Shown: piece by piece, positions 48,201 through 63,484 of the stretch
Position numbering within the stretch: the stretch's first letter is position 1
Layout: the number at the start of each line of letters is the position of its first letter
Origin: Straminergon stramineum
Lineage: Eukaryota > Streptophyta > Bryopsida > Hypnales > Calliergonaceae
Assembly (NCBI GenBank): GCA_963920665.1
Contig: OY987267.1
Location: 2,480,001 to 2,544,000 of the forward strand
Direction of reading: 5' to 3'
Length of the DNA: 64,000 nt
Notes under the pieces: model-generated
Databases searched by the model: none
Seen by the model: the letters and a program-made list of their open reading frames with translations, nothing else
Told to the model about the DNA's origin: nothing
Program-made: the position numbers and the translations under genes

Positions 48201-51200
48201 CTGTTGTATGCTGTAGGAAAGATGCGGCTTTGTATGCGATTTAGTGTCTTGTATCCTTCAAATGCAAGTTGTGCGAAGTCTGGTAACTCTGATATTTTGA
48301 TCTGATCAATCAAAAATAGGATATTAATCTTCAGTTCCTTACACACATCTATTGTAGGAAGCAAAAAAACTTAACTACTGAGATTATGAGATAATTCTTA
48401 CCAGCTTCTCATTAGGCTTCATTACAGCAGTGGGGGTAGCTGGAACTTGAACTTCCTCATAACCCTTAAAAACCTTCCGAATTGAGCCTTGTGGTAGAGT
48501 TGCTCCAGTCAACAGCGTATCATCCCCTTTACCAACCAGTTTGTCGATCACACCACCGCCTTTTTCACTAGCCTCAACCAAAGCATAGAAACCTCCTAAC
48601 CCCGACAACCAATCGAGCTCTGCGTCACCATCTCCATTGGCAGCTCGTTTAGCTTGCTTCTTCTCTTCCTTTCTGCGGAGTTTGTCCAGTTGTTTGTCTA
48701 GACCGGAATGGACACTCACCTGTTGAACCAAAATTTCCAGATAAAGTCACTGTTATAGATTATCTTCTTTTCTAACTTTCCTTCAAAATATTTGTATATC
48801 CTTTAGGAAATTCTCGCTGTCATCAAAGAAAGAGTAAGGACAATATTTACAGTTATTAGAAGTCCATAGCTATGACCACCGTCTCCTCTGTTGATATTTC
48901 ACCCAACTATTCTCACACTGAGTGTTCATGGAATATAACAAACCTGTGTGCCGTAGCTGGGCATGCGAGACTGAGGGCCAGGGCCAGCTTTGTCTGACTT
49001 GAGGATGGAAATGGCTTTACGTACAAGGTCCACAAGCTCCTTACGATGCTGCGCAAGCAAGTTGGAGTTTGCAAACTAGTATGAAAACCTTTACATCTTG
49101 GAGACTACACGATCAAAGACTCCAAGGATTCACTCTTCGCAGTCGCAGCGCCAGAGGTAACTTCAGAGTAATGTATAATCACAAAACGAAACGTTTGCCT
49201 CATTGAGAGTCAACCAGATCAGGTTGGTGATTGTCCTAAGCAGTTCATAAATGTAACTATACAAAGTAAACAATACCTGCAAAAGTTCCTGAATTAGCTC
49301 AAATCCCCCGTCTCCAACAAGATCAAACAACTCTCCTGCAATCTTCAATTGCACAAGTGGTCACACGTAAGTTAGGTATGGAACATAATCCTCAAAACCA
49401 CAGGCAAGTTGAAAGAACTTTGATATTATACTCCAGGCTACAATTACAAGCAGTGTGATGACAATGAGAGATTAATTAGCATGTCAGTGCAGAGAAATAT
49501 AAAAAAGTCTTCTATAATATTAATCTCTCGAATTCCGCTGAATTATCTTTCTTTAAAATAATAAATCTGGACCCTTCAGTGCGTAGCAGCATAGCTTGTA
49601 GAAGCGTCATAATACTGCTGTATAGAAAGTACATCCTTCATCTCTACGAGTATAGAAAATCAACTATCCTTCTGCCATCTGTAATACCGATTCTCACCTC
49701 ATCCCCAGACCGTTCGGATTCAAGAACATGATAAACCGCCATGGCCAAATCAGACCCTGAAAATTGGCCTGCTTTCCCGCACGCTTTATAAAACCATCGT
49801 AAGGTAATTCCCCCCACTCCATCACTTGCAGGCGAATGCCACTCTTCTTTATTACTTTTGTAGTTTCGTCCGTCCGTTTGTTCGAACACGGCAGATGCAT
49901 GAGTAGTAGAGAATGGAATGATTGCCAAGCTGGAAGATGGCTCAATATCCTCCCAAGCATCATCTTCGTCATCATCACTATCATCCTCAAAATCATCAGC
50001 ACTGGCAGACGGCACTTGGAAGCTCAGATTTGAACCGAATTCATCCGATATATTTCCAGTTATCTTGCTGCCTGACTTTCCATTTTGATTCAAACCCAGC
50101 TGCCAGGCGTGAATCTGATGAGCCAGATCCGCAGCTTTAGACAATCGATCATTTGAGAATGTTCGACCAAAGATATTTGCTAACTTTTCTCTGCGGCCAA
50201 TCAATAATATGAATCAAAACGCATGACGTTTTGCCAAGTCAGAGGTGTACAGAAAACTAGTACCCTAAGCGGTAAACTAGCAAAAGAGCTGAGCATCTCA
50301 AAACCGATAAATTGTACCGTTTCTGGACAGATTCAGGCCCTCCGTTCGTAACGTCCAGATCATAAATAACGTCATATATCAGACTGGCAGATTGCTGCAA
50401 TTCGTCGGAGGAGACTTCTCCATCTAGTAACTCCGAAACAGACACCAAAAACTGCTCATAAGCGTGACGAATTTGCGCTGGAGCTGTATTGGACAAGAAG
50501 GTCATGTTATCAGCAGGTTATACAACATGGCACAAATGGAGGAGCTAAAATAAGCTCCAATCCGCTCTACAGCTGAAATGACATCATAATTACAAATAAA
50601 ATACCACAACAAAAATGCCAACACACAAGAATACAACCAGAAAGTGAAAACAGATTCTCATAAAGTTTGGGAGAAATCAATGCGAATTCAGGAACATACC
50701 CTCGTCCCAAGAGGGCACCAGTCTTCGAGCCAATTCTGAGGAGCCGACAGCAGCAACTCCGATCCTGTTTTCGAACCAGATCATTTATCATCTTAGCCAA
50801 GGGTAAACATTCCATTTGACATGACGTTGTTTGCAGCAAGTGGATATGGATCATATCCACTTAATAGTCTTAATAATATCAATTTGCAATCAACACGTGA
50901 ATCGACTAATCATAAGTACGACATGGGAAAAAAATCCCATATTGAGAAAGTAAAAAATAAACGTCGTTTCTAATGAGAACAAACGTCATGAAGCAAATCA
51001 GACAGAATCACCTTGATTGACGCCTTTGTTCAAGAACATGTTTTCTTGCGAGATACAGCTTATCGATATCAAGGTAATTTCCTGAGTTGGCGAACGATCG
51101 CACGGTGGTGCTCAATCGTGGCCTCTGCAGTACCAACCAGATACAAGCTCAAAACACGAGGCATGCTAGTGAACATGTGGGCAAGGAAATTGATTTCCGA

Positions 51201-51996
51201 AATATCTTCCAAGAAACTTGAAGCATCGAAGACAGTCCTCAAATCCTAAACCCTACAATCTAATAATGCAGCAATAACCCAGTAACTATCCACATTTTTC
51301 ACTACAAATTAGCAAAAAAATTATCCCAAGCATCTAACGTCATCAATAGCTGTCCGGGGCAACTTAGCCAACAGATTGACAATTCTCCAACTTTCCAATC
51401 AACCTTCAATCTCACAAATAACAATTTGAACGTAACGATCCAAATCTACAACAATGTTGACCATCTGAGAAGGAAACAATGCTGAAGCCTTCAGTAGCCA
51501 GCCAAAGCTCTAGCAGTCACGACCATGACTCCACACACTTTACAATTCACACATCAACATCAACTTCAAGATAGCGATCCACCCAGAACATAACTATTAC
51601 ACTCTTTCCCCAACTTCAGAGCGACAGAATTTTCATCATTTGTTGTCAAAATTCCAATCACGAATTCATCACTTCGATCACGAGAACCAAGAATAAAGAA
51701 ATACTAAATCACAGCATTCAAATTAACCCTATTAACACCAAACCTCGACGACGATCCTTACATGAGGATGAACGAAGTGAAAGCAGGCTATATCTCTAGC
51801 AATCATAATCATCAATCCACAAAACTTTACAATCCATGCATTAGTATCGAGATCACAATAGCCATCCGATAAGAATTTAACTCTGTTTTCAGTTTCAGAG
51901 CAACAAATTGACACAATTCAGTAGCGAAATCGAAACAGGGGAGCAAAGATAATTGCGCAACCATGGAAAAACGGAACAAACCTGCATGATCCCCAT
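33214..51996 (-). CDS. ASCC3: ASCC3/Slh1-type Ski2-like helicase (plant DExH14 homologue)
   Basis: Fifty exons on the minus strand join in phase to 2130 codons including stop (2129 residues; ASCC3/DExH14 proteins are about 2150-2200). The N-terminal region contains an acidic patch ([19 protein letters not shown]). Cassette 1 has APTGAGKT (47952-47893), TPEKWD and DEVHLL (47092-46931), GLSATLPNY and GRAGRPQFD, then a Sec63 unit. Cassette 2 has APTGSGKT (40514-40392), [22 protein letters not shown] and GRAGRPQYD, then a second Sec63 unit ending [13 protein letters not shown]. The KPNEKL segment before cassette 1 and the DEIH/STALANA motifs fit ASCC3/Slh1 better than spliceosomal Brr2. In yeast and human, orthologues split collided ribosomes (RQT complex) and assist alkylation repair; the plant role is less clear. 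The start ATG (51996) has a good GCCATGG context and an in-frame stop upstream. The symbol follows the human orthologue. Confidence 0.93.
33214..51996 (-). other. Exon map of the ASCC3-like gene (50 coding exons)
   Basis: 5' to 3': 51996-51982; 51124-51012; 50764-50700; 50483-50318; 50190-49698; 49342-49277; 49048-48944; 48719-48402; 48301-48185; 47952-47893; 47749-47678; 47483-47367; 47092-46931; 46581-46516; 46174-46022; 45667-45584; 45358-45281; 45053-44922; 44560-44495; 44338-44273; 43989-43867; 43377-43228; 43059-42847; 42674-42519; 42406-42182; 42079-41978; 41781-41701; 41579-41499; 41388-41167; 40987-40871; 40514-40392; 40135-40046; 39774-39649; 39507-39445; 39274-39186; 39066-38976; 38515-38366; 38136-37945; 37575-37510; 37296-37141; 37027-36884; 36637-36570; 36327-36159; 35893-35831; 35675-35580; 35429-35262; 35015-34827; 34378-34226; 33716-33582; 33288-33214. 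All introns are GT-AG; 44 of 49 are phase 0. The smallest exon is 15 bp (first). Confidence 0.85.
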
Positions 51997-52266
51997 GGCG
52001 ACCAGAGGACTCTTCCCATTCAGTCAATCGCAACCTCCGATAGTATACCTTACAATCGTGAAATCGAATGGAGGCTCTGTTGCCTTGCAGCACAATCCAG
52101 CAAAATGCCTAGCTCATTGCCGAAACACTTCTCGGAGCTGAAGGGCTTCAATCAGAACAGAGACTTGAATGCTGGGCGGAAGGATGGGACAGAAACCTAA
52201 CTTCATCCATTTATGTGAGTGTTCTCCGTCAGTCATTCGTTCAGTTGCATCAGGAAACTAACCCCC
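51997..52266 (-). promoter_or_regulatory. 5' leader/promoter of the ASCC3-like gene with upstream ATGs
   Basis: Reading towards the gene, a minimal upstream frame (ATG AGC TAG, 52117-52109) and an out-of-frame ATG at 52019 precede the main ATG at 51996. In the spliced message the second frame overlaps the main start and ends after 16 codons. Whether they are transcribed depends on the unknown start site. Confidence 0.35.
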
Positions 52267-52493
52267 CATTGCATCAGTACTGTTGCAATGGTTGAACAGT
52301 CCAATATGGATATTGGACTGTTGCAATACTGCAACAAAATTGCAATTGTACTGTAGTAGTACATTTTCAGCAAATCTACAGAAAATGTACTGAAATGTAT
52401 TGTTGCAATACTATTTGCAGTATTGCGACAGTCCAATTTCCATATTGGACTGTTCAACCATCATAACAATACTGCAACAGTATTGATGCAATG
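52267..52493. mobile_element. Hairpin (foldback) MITE directly upstream of the ASCC3-like gene
   Basis: Almost the entire 227 bp is an inverted repeat. The outer ends CATTGCATCA / TGATGCAATG pair, the AACAGTCCAATATGG blocks pair, and the centre is GTACATTTTC, a 12-base loop (52369-52380), GAAAATGTAC. It begins 271 bp upstream of the start codon, so it probably lies in the promoter or leader. No ORF. Confidence 0.8.
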
Positions 52494-55400
52494 CAGTGCT
52501 ACTCATGTGCGTAATCCTGTTATTCTCGTTCATCGGCGTCGGATGAAACTTTGCATTAGAAGTGAGTTTTGATCAGGGAACAGCACTTAAAATTGTCCGA
52601 ATAACTTTAACTTTAACTTAAGGGTTTTAGCATGGTTTCTATCAGTCATAACATTCAGTAGCAATGAAAAGGATTGTCCTCCCTTGAACATAATGATGTG
52701 GAATATTTTACATCATTTCATTTTCTGGATGATATAGTGTGGAATATTCTATACCCATTAGTAGCCAAGAGGACACATTTCAAGAATTGTCAAAAAATAC
52801 TAAATAATTGGGACTTGATGTGATTTATTCAACTAACTTGGGGAATCAATACAATTATTGTATTAGTATTCATTACTACTCTCCCCTTGAAGTTGTTGAA
52901 TAAAATATTGAAGCAATTCCTTAATATGACATGTACATTTAAAATGATCAAAATTTAGCCTTGCTTCAATGTGGACTTGCCTTGAAATCTGAATGATAAT
53001 AATGAGGTTGTCAAGTCATAAAGACTTTGAATTTGGTGCTTTAGTTCTAGATGAATATTGAGGATGGTTGTTTGAAGTGGACCAAAGGTAGCCCCACCCT
53101 AAGGCTATTAAATGTTATATTGAATCCTAAAAGCTTTCATTGTATTTTTGGAGAAGTCAAGAGGGGATTTTAGATAATGTCAAAAAATCTTTTTAAGACT
53201 CCATATGTATGAATTATGAGAAAAATTTTAAGTATTGAAAATAAGAATAACCAAAATTAATACTAGGCACTAACTCATTTTAGTATTTTAGAATATATGG
53301 AAGCTATACATTTTAGTCAAGTATCTAGATGGGATTGTTTGCAAACTAGTTATAATTAAATGCGATAATTTTACTCTTAAATTCTACTTCTTGTTTTTAT
53401 ATTAAGTCTTTTTGGCCCAATATCCTATATGTAGTGTATTCAATAATCAATATTATACAACCCAAAATTCTAAACTAATTAAATCCCTATAAATACAAAT
53501 TTCAATCCCTTCAATGTGTGGTCATGAGAAATAAACTAATTATGACTAGTTGAATTCTAAGTATAGAGAGTAAATATTGTATAGAGTGTTGAGCATGTAT
53601 ATAATTTGTCACTCTTGAGATGTCAAGTTTAAGCTTTAGTGAAGTTGTTCACAATTATGAATTTTTTCCGTCTCACATATTACAAACTCAATTACAATAC
53701 ATGTAATAATTTCATTTACATATTGTACAAATACTATGATCTTTAACATGCACCATCCAATGATCACTAAAAAATCATAGCAAACTATATCTTTAGGATA
53801 TGTGTAATTTTGTACAATTATATGATTAAAAAATTGTTATACATGAATAGTAATAATTATATTACAAACTATTGGACAAAATTATGGTCACTTTGAGCTA
53901 TAATAGTACTTAAGGAGGCTTTGCATTGACAAAAATTATTGGTATGAAGTTTGAGTAGTACCTTATTTGAAAACTCAAGAACAAAATAATGAAAAAAAAA
54001 AATAGTCATTATTTTCATGTTCTATTTTCCTAGTTCTAAGGTAGGTATTCCCCAAACTACCACTTTTTGCTAATGCACCTAATTACTATTATTAGACTAG
54101 TTAAATTTTTACATTCTCTTGTTGGCAAGTGAAAGGAGGTTCCAACATACTAAAGAACACAAATTGTAGGTACTACCTTACATGCAAAAGTCATAAAGAA
54201 ACAAAGTTTTTTTTCAGTAGATGTTTTTAAAATCATTTCTTCAACATACATACATATTGATTTGGGAGATGTACACACTCTCAAGTAGAAGTACCTAAAT
54301 GTAACACAAGTTGTTCTTTGACACCTAAATAACTACCTAAATCCAAGTGCAAGTGGATCCAAAGTAGACATGTGGGGGTTCCAAGAAGTTGTCACTCTCC
54401 CAAAAAGTGTCCAATCCCCCTCACATGATCTAAACTTACAATGACTTGTGTCGCATTTGGGTGTTTCCGTATCCACTTTGGTATTAGACCAATGTCCACA
54501 ATAGGTGCATCTACAAAGTTCTTTCCAAAAATTCTTATAATATTCATACAAGCTCAAAAAAAATACAAAACCACTTTTGTTGGTTTCCTAATCCATTTCA
54601 TAACACACGCCACATTATTTTTCTCTCTATGCATCCTCAAGATCAAGAGATCTAGGATAAGTGTCACATTTGGGTGCTTCTACCTTGGTGATGATGGTGT
54701 TTTCAAAGAAGGTGCAATTCTGGGTGTAACTTACTCACTTTACCAAGACTGATAAGCCTCTTGTAGTGTAGCTGCTTGTTTGAAATAAACTTTCCTGGTA
54801 AGATATTCTGTCTAATTTACTATTAGAAGCTATGTGCACTGTCCACGTGTCACTCACTCACAAAAATGCACTTATAAATGCTGTGTCATCATTCGGAGTG
54901 AAACATGTGATGTAAGATCAGATATCTGAAACCCATCAATAGGTATAAAAATGAAAATAAAAATACTCCGTAAAAGTTCAGGGTTCACAACTTTTACGCA
55001 ATAAGATAAAGACTATAAGAACCTAACGTAACCTAACCTACCTCCTGGGAATGATATTTTCAAATCACCTGCCACTTTGCCAGCTTTCTAATCAACGTAC
55101 TCAATTGGTTGTTCCCAATCGCAAGGTCTGCTGGCTTTGATATTTTTGCTAAATTTGTGTTTGTAAGGTACTTGGCAACAATGTTATGAACACCCACGTT
55201 GTGCCATTCAAAGAATTTTGCAGAGTTTGGAATGCATATAGCATTTTTTGTTTTGCATAATTAACATTCAATTTTTATGCAATCCCAATCGAACATACCA
55301 AATTTCAATTTCAAAAAGTCAAAATTCCATTTTTGGGGAATGGTTTCAATTAATATTCATGGGTTTACTTGATAATTGTTGGTAGGATTGGTGATAGCAA

Positions 55401-57600
55401 AGTGAAATTTGTTGAAAGGTATATTAGAAATGTATTTTTATGACCTTTATCTAAAATATCCTTGACATTAAATGCAAAAATATCTTAAGTTAATCTTGTA
55501 TGGTCTTGGTTCATATAAGGTAAACAAGTCTACGATAGGCAGAACGATTGGTTTGCCTTGTTGACATTACTAAAAAACAATTAATTTTTTTCCATACATT
55601 GACAAATGTGAGAAATGAAGGGAGCTATTGAAATTTTATTTTCTTGACAAAGTATGAGTTTGTTATGAATTTTTGAGGCATGTTGTCCAATTCACCCAAA
55701 ATAGTCTCTAGACTACCCCAAAACCACCCAAAAGTATGCCCATAGTGGTCATCTTACCACCTACAACAGTCACAATGTTTTCTATTATGTTTACAACATT
55801 TCCTAAAATGGCCACAATATGAAGGATTAAAAAAATCACTTCTTGAGAGGGATTTGCACGTACTGAAAAGGTAGAATTTCCTAAAGTAATCACTAATAAC
55901 TCCATCACCATCATCCAAAGCATTGATTTTGGCACTAACCATTCTAATGAAGTCCTAATCTCACTTATTAGAAAATATCTAACATGGATTGATGTTAGAC
56001 TATGATGGGTCATTTCTTAGATGTCTACATTAGGTAGTTTGCTTGTCATAGATTTGTTTACCTTAGTCAAACTTCAAAAACCTTCCATATGAATGCCCCA
56101 TTTTGTTACTACATATGAATGAAATTTTTATTTTTATTTTGCAAAGATGTAGTCACAAGTCTCTATTATTTTTTTTAATTTTAGATTCTTGTTTGTGAGA
56201 TTTTAACTACTATGAGTTTTTGAAAATAATTGATGATAATCCATATCACACACAAAGTAATCATTAAAAAATCTAAAAAATTCACCAATGGTATGCATAA
56301 TAGTGGAGAAAATCATAATATGGACCAAATTTCAGTGTCATTCTAGTTCAAAATGTGGTAATATTTTGAACCCTCAACTTCAAACAACAACAAAATATTT
56401 ATTTCAAGGATTTTTCAAAGTTTTCAAAGTTTCCAAGCAATGTAGATCTAGACTTGGAAAGCTTCAATTTTTATCAAAGGTTGAAAGTTTCATGAACTTA
56501 GCTCAAGAAGCAAATATTTTATCTTTATCAAGGGAAAAAAATTCAAAAAATAATTGAAGACTAAGGAAAAAATTGAACATTGCCAAGTTAATGCAATTGA
56601 AAAGGAACCAAAAAAATTAGACCATAATCTAATTTGTCTTGGAATATGGACCAACTTAAATCATCTTCTTAGCATGTATTTAAATAGTAAGCAAATACTA
56701 CTCTTGAATAATACTACATATTAAAGGAAATTGATAAATGGTCAAATTTTTAGAACAAATACTATGGTTGATTTTGTCTAAAATATATATATTTGTAATT
56801 GAAATGGATTAGAACTCATACTACTCAAACTAATAAATTTGTGCCCTTTATAGTAATAACACTAATTTTGAGTCAGTTTGGATATAATGTAAATTTATTT
56901 GGCCACCAATATGAAAGTTCATAGTATTTTAGATAAAATTAATATAATGTGGTGTTTTATATGTTATTTTTAATTATAGACACAAGAGTGACAAATTGAT
57001 TATTATTTAAGTTGCCAACCAAGTAGGATTAGAAACAATCTCCATTGTTGACATCATGCCATGGTTAGAATTAATTGTGTATAAAACTAACCTCAATCAC
57101 AACATTCTTATCCCTTAGTTTATTAGAGGTTCTATGTGACACCAAAGAAAACCCAAGTATCAAAAGAGAGAATTCAATGAAATGAAATGGTTGAAGGCAT
57201 GTGGATGACATAAAAAAGAATATCTTTTTGCAAGATTTCTTTGGGGGAGTTCTACAATGTTTTGGGACCCTAATATAGAATGTTACAATGTAGTGTATAC
57301 AACTTTTGAAGTAATCTTCTTCCACGTGTATTTTGTTCATGCTCCTAAGTTCAATTGCTATTTGCTTTTGGAAAAAGAGAGACCCTACTCAACCATAAAA
57401 TAGGGTCAACATTCATTCAATTTGCAAGTGTGGACTTGAAAATGGACACAAATAGAATGGATTTCCTTGTTGGATTGTTGCAAAAACCTATTTCCTCACA
57501 ATTATCAGATTTTAAAACAAACGTACAATTTCCATTGAATTTTCAGATAGTTTCTTACGGAGTACTATACAACGTAAAAAAGGTTAAGTGGGAAAGTTCT
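52494..57600. other. Gene-free AT-rich interval with decayed repeats
   Basis: No gene is supported over 5.1 kb. Two direct-repeat blocks of about 75 bp, ~216 bp apart, are visible (54441-54520 and 54657-54727, sharing GTGTC-CATTTGGGTG and GGTGCA blocks). About 55630-55830 is similar to 10420-10680. Composition is strongly AT-rich until about 57600, where it changes abruptly at the next gene's promoter. Confidence 0.6.
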
Positions 57601-58276
57601 AGGTAACGCAGGTACAGAGTGGAACAGGTCGGTTTCCAAAAAGAGAGGCTGATCGCCTGCCACATGGCAGACCCGAAATCACGGTCGAAAAAGTATTCTG
57701 CTCGTGCTCACTAAACTTCCAGCTATGCCGACCACTAGGTCTCTGCCACCGTCAGCCAGTGGGCCCCACAGTGGTCGGTTGCTATTCCGGTAGGTAGTAA
57801 ATTCCATCCGGTAGGTAGGTAGCTCGCTGGACCACTTCACAGATGGAGCTTCCCAAGGCTACTTTCCGAGGTCGTGTGCGCTTGCTGCGCTCCTGCTCGA
57901 CCTGGCGCATTGGGAGTCATCATCGTTGTCATTGGCACGCTAACCAATGTCGGTTGCGATCCATTTTCCCTCTCCTTTCCTGATCGATTCCATTCTCAGA
58001 CAAATTCGAAGGAACCCACATAGTTTCACTAGTCCTTGCGCACAAGTCTTTCATGAGCTAGTGTTTTATCGGTTGCTTTGGTATTTAACGAGTTTGTGTT
58101 GTGAAGAAGACGACGACGGCGAAGAAAAATCAGAAGAAGTAGAGGAAGAGGTAGAGGAGAAGACAGCCAAGAAGCTGGGCGTTACGATGTTGAGGGGCGA
58201 GCAGTGACGTGAGAATTCTTTGTTGTTGGATTTGGACGAGGATAGAGTCGAGCGTTGGTGTATATCTTCTTTGTAG
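57601..58276 (+). promoter_or_regulatory. Promoter and 5' leader of the ethanolamine-phosphate cytidylyltransferase gene
   Basis: A GC-richer block with a short CGGTAGGTAG repeat at 57789-57821 (two copies). The leader contains the 86-codon upstream frame listed separately. The transcription start is not determinable from sequence alone. Confidence 0.4.
57947..58207 (+). CDS. Possible upstream ORF (86 codons) in the leader
   Basis: ATG (57947) to TGA (58205-58207), ending 69 bp before the main ATG at 58277. It has a hydrophobic middle and a very acidic tail (EEDDDGEEKSEEVEEEVEE). It is either a translated uORF that could modulate expression of the downstream enzyme, or chance openness in a transcribed leader. 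The family is not recognised. Confidence 0.3.
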   Translation: MSVAIHFPSPFLIDSILRQIRRNPHSFTSPCAQVFHELVFYRLLWYLTSLCCEEDDDGEEKSEEVEEEVEEKTAKKLGVTMLRGEQ

Positions 58277-62307
<4,031 letters not shown>

Positions 62308-63124
62308 CGTAGATCAGCCATTTTGCTCCTGGGAAGCAGGCATGATCTAATAGCGACTTAGTTTGCACGTGGAAGTTAGTGTAATTTGGAGGGGTCTGTT
62401 GCACCAGATTCGTAGTGCGTCTCTTGACGCAGGAGTTTGTAAAATGATTACTTCATTATTGACATTAATTTTTTGCCACCCATATTTTTGATTGGGGCGC
62501 ATTTTCTAGGAATACGTGGCGGGACAGGCAGCGGGTGATTCAGGACTTGCAGCGGAATAAGCAGCGCGAGTCGGTACTCGCGCCGGGAGAGTCGGGACTC
62601 ACAGCGCGAGACGGGACTCGCAGCGGGACTCCCGTTGCCTGTCCCGAATCCTACTGTGAGTTCCGTTAGTGTAAGTGGGATAGGTATGTTGCTCTAGATG
62701 CGTAGTGCGTCTCTTGATGCAGGAGTTTGTAAAATGATTACTTCATTATTGACATCAATTTTTTTGCCACTCGTATTTTGATTGGGGTGCATTTACTAGG
62801 ATTATATGGTGAAAATGTTGAGGTGATGACTTCTCCTGAAATAGGGCATGATCACTGGTAATGCAAATTTCGTCACATTTTGCGCCAGAGCATTGGTCAG
62901 AAATTGACTCAAGCATGTGATTTGCTCCGAAGCTGGTTTGGGGGAATTAGTTGAATCCTCGAAAGTTGTGTGGTTGAAATGATTTTGACTGAAAGTTTCA
63001 ACAAATAAATTAGAAATCTTCAGATAAATGTTACGTATTAAATTGAAATATTGTGGGATATATTTCGAGGCCAACGGTGTATGCATGCACCCAATTTCTT
63101 AGCAGGATGTCGTATGTGAAGAAC
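62308..63124 (+). other. Downstream region of PECT with duplicated 3' segment
   Basis: 62380-62520 and 62665-62805 are direct copies, about 285 bp apart, sharing TTAGTGTAA, GCGTCTCTTGA-GCAGGAG and TTGTAAAATGATTACTTCAT. The GC-rich minisatellite lies between. Either copy could hold the cleavage/polyadenylation site. No coding region. Confidence 0.7.
62519..62645. repeat. GC-rich minisatellite
   Basis: Imperfect repeats of a GCGCGAGTCGGGACTCGCAG-like unit between 62519 and 62640, bounded by GGCGGGACAGGCA on the left and TGCCTGTCCCG on the right, which are inverted copies of each other. This stands out sharply from the AT-rich surroundings and could be structured. Confidence 0.7.
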
Positions 63125-63354
63125 TTAACCCTTGAACGCCGGGCTGGTGACCGTGGAAATCAGGCATTTTGGAACCGTGTGATATCATCTACTTTTAAAA
63201 AATCAAAAATATTCATTGGGAGTCAAACTACTGTAGAAAATCTTCCCTTTTCACCCCTAATTTTGAGGATGGATAGTTGCACTTTTGTCCTATACAGGAG
63301 AATTCTTTGTCATTCATTGGACGAAAAATGTCCGCCTTGGCGTTTAGGAGTTAA
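63125..63354 (+). mobile_element. 230-bp TTAA-bounded MITE, copy 3
   Basis: TTAACCCTTGAACGCC (63125) faces GGCGTTTAGGAGTTAA (ends 63354). The interior aligns with the copies at 8267-8496 and 12298-12527 (for instance GTGAATCATCTACT against GTGATATCATCTACT, and CACTTTTGTC). Similarity stops at the TTAA on both sides, which fixes the element ends independently of the segmental duplication. Confidence 0.8.
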
Positions 63355-63484
63355 CTCTGAAAGGATGTGACACGCATGACCAAGGTAGTCATTAAAATAC
63401 TTCAATTATTAGACCAATAGGTGCATTCTTTGTTTCTATAGATAGTGAAGTCATTCATCAAACTTTTTAGGTTTGCAACATTCT

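Noticed and set aside
33214..51996. Assignment of the large helicase to Brr2 (U5 snRNP200)
   Set aside because: The double-cassette layout is shared, but the segment before cassette 1 (KPNEKL), the N-terminal region and the DEIH/STALANA motifs of cassette 2 fit ASCC3/Slh1/DExH14 better.
54333..54557. Minus-strand frame with CTYCGH and CDTSHCKF as a possible zinc knuckle of a retroelement
   Set aside because: Cysteine/histidine spacing does not match a CCHC knuckle and no neighbouring gag/pol sequence is visible.
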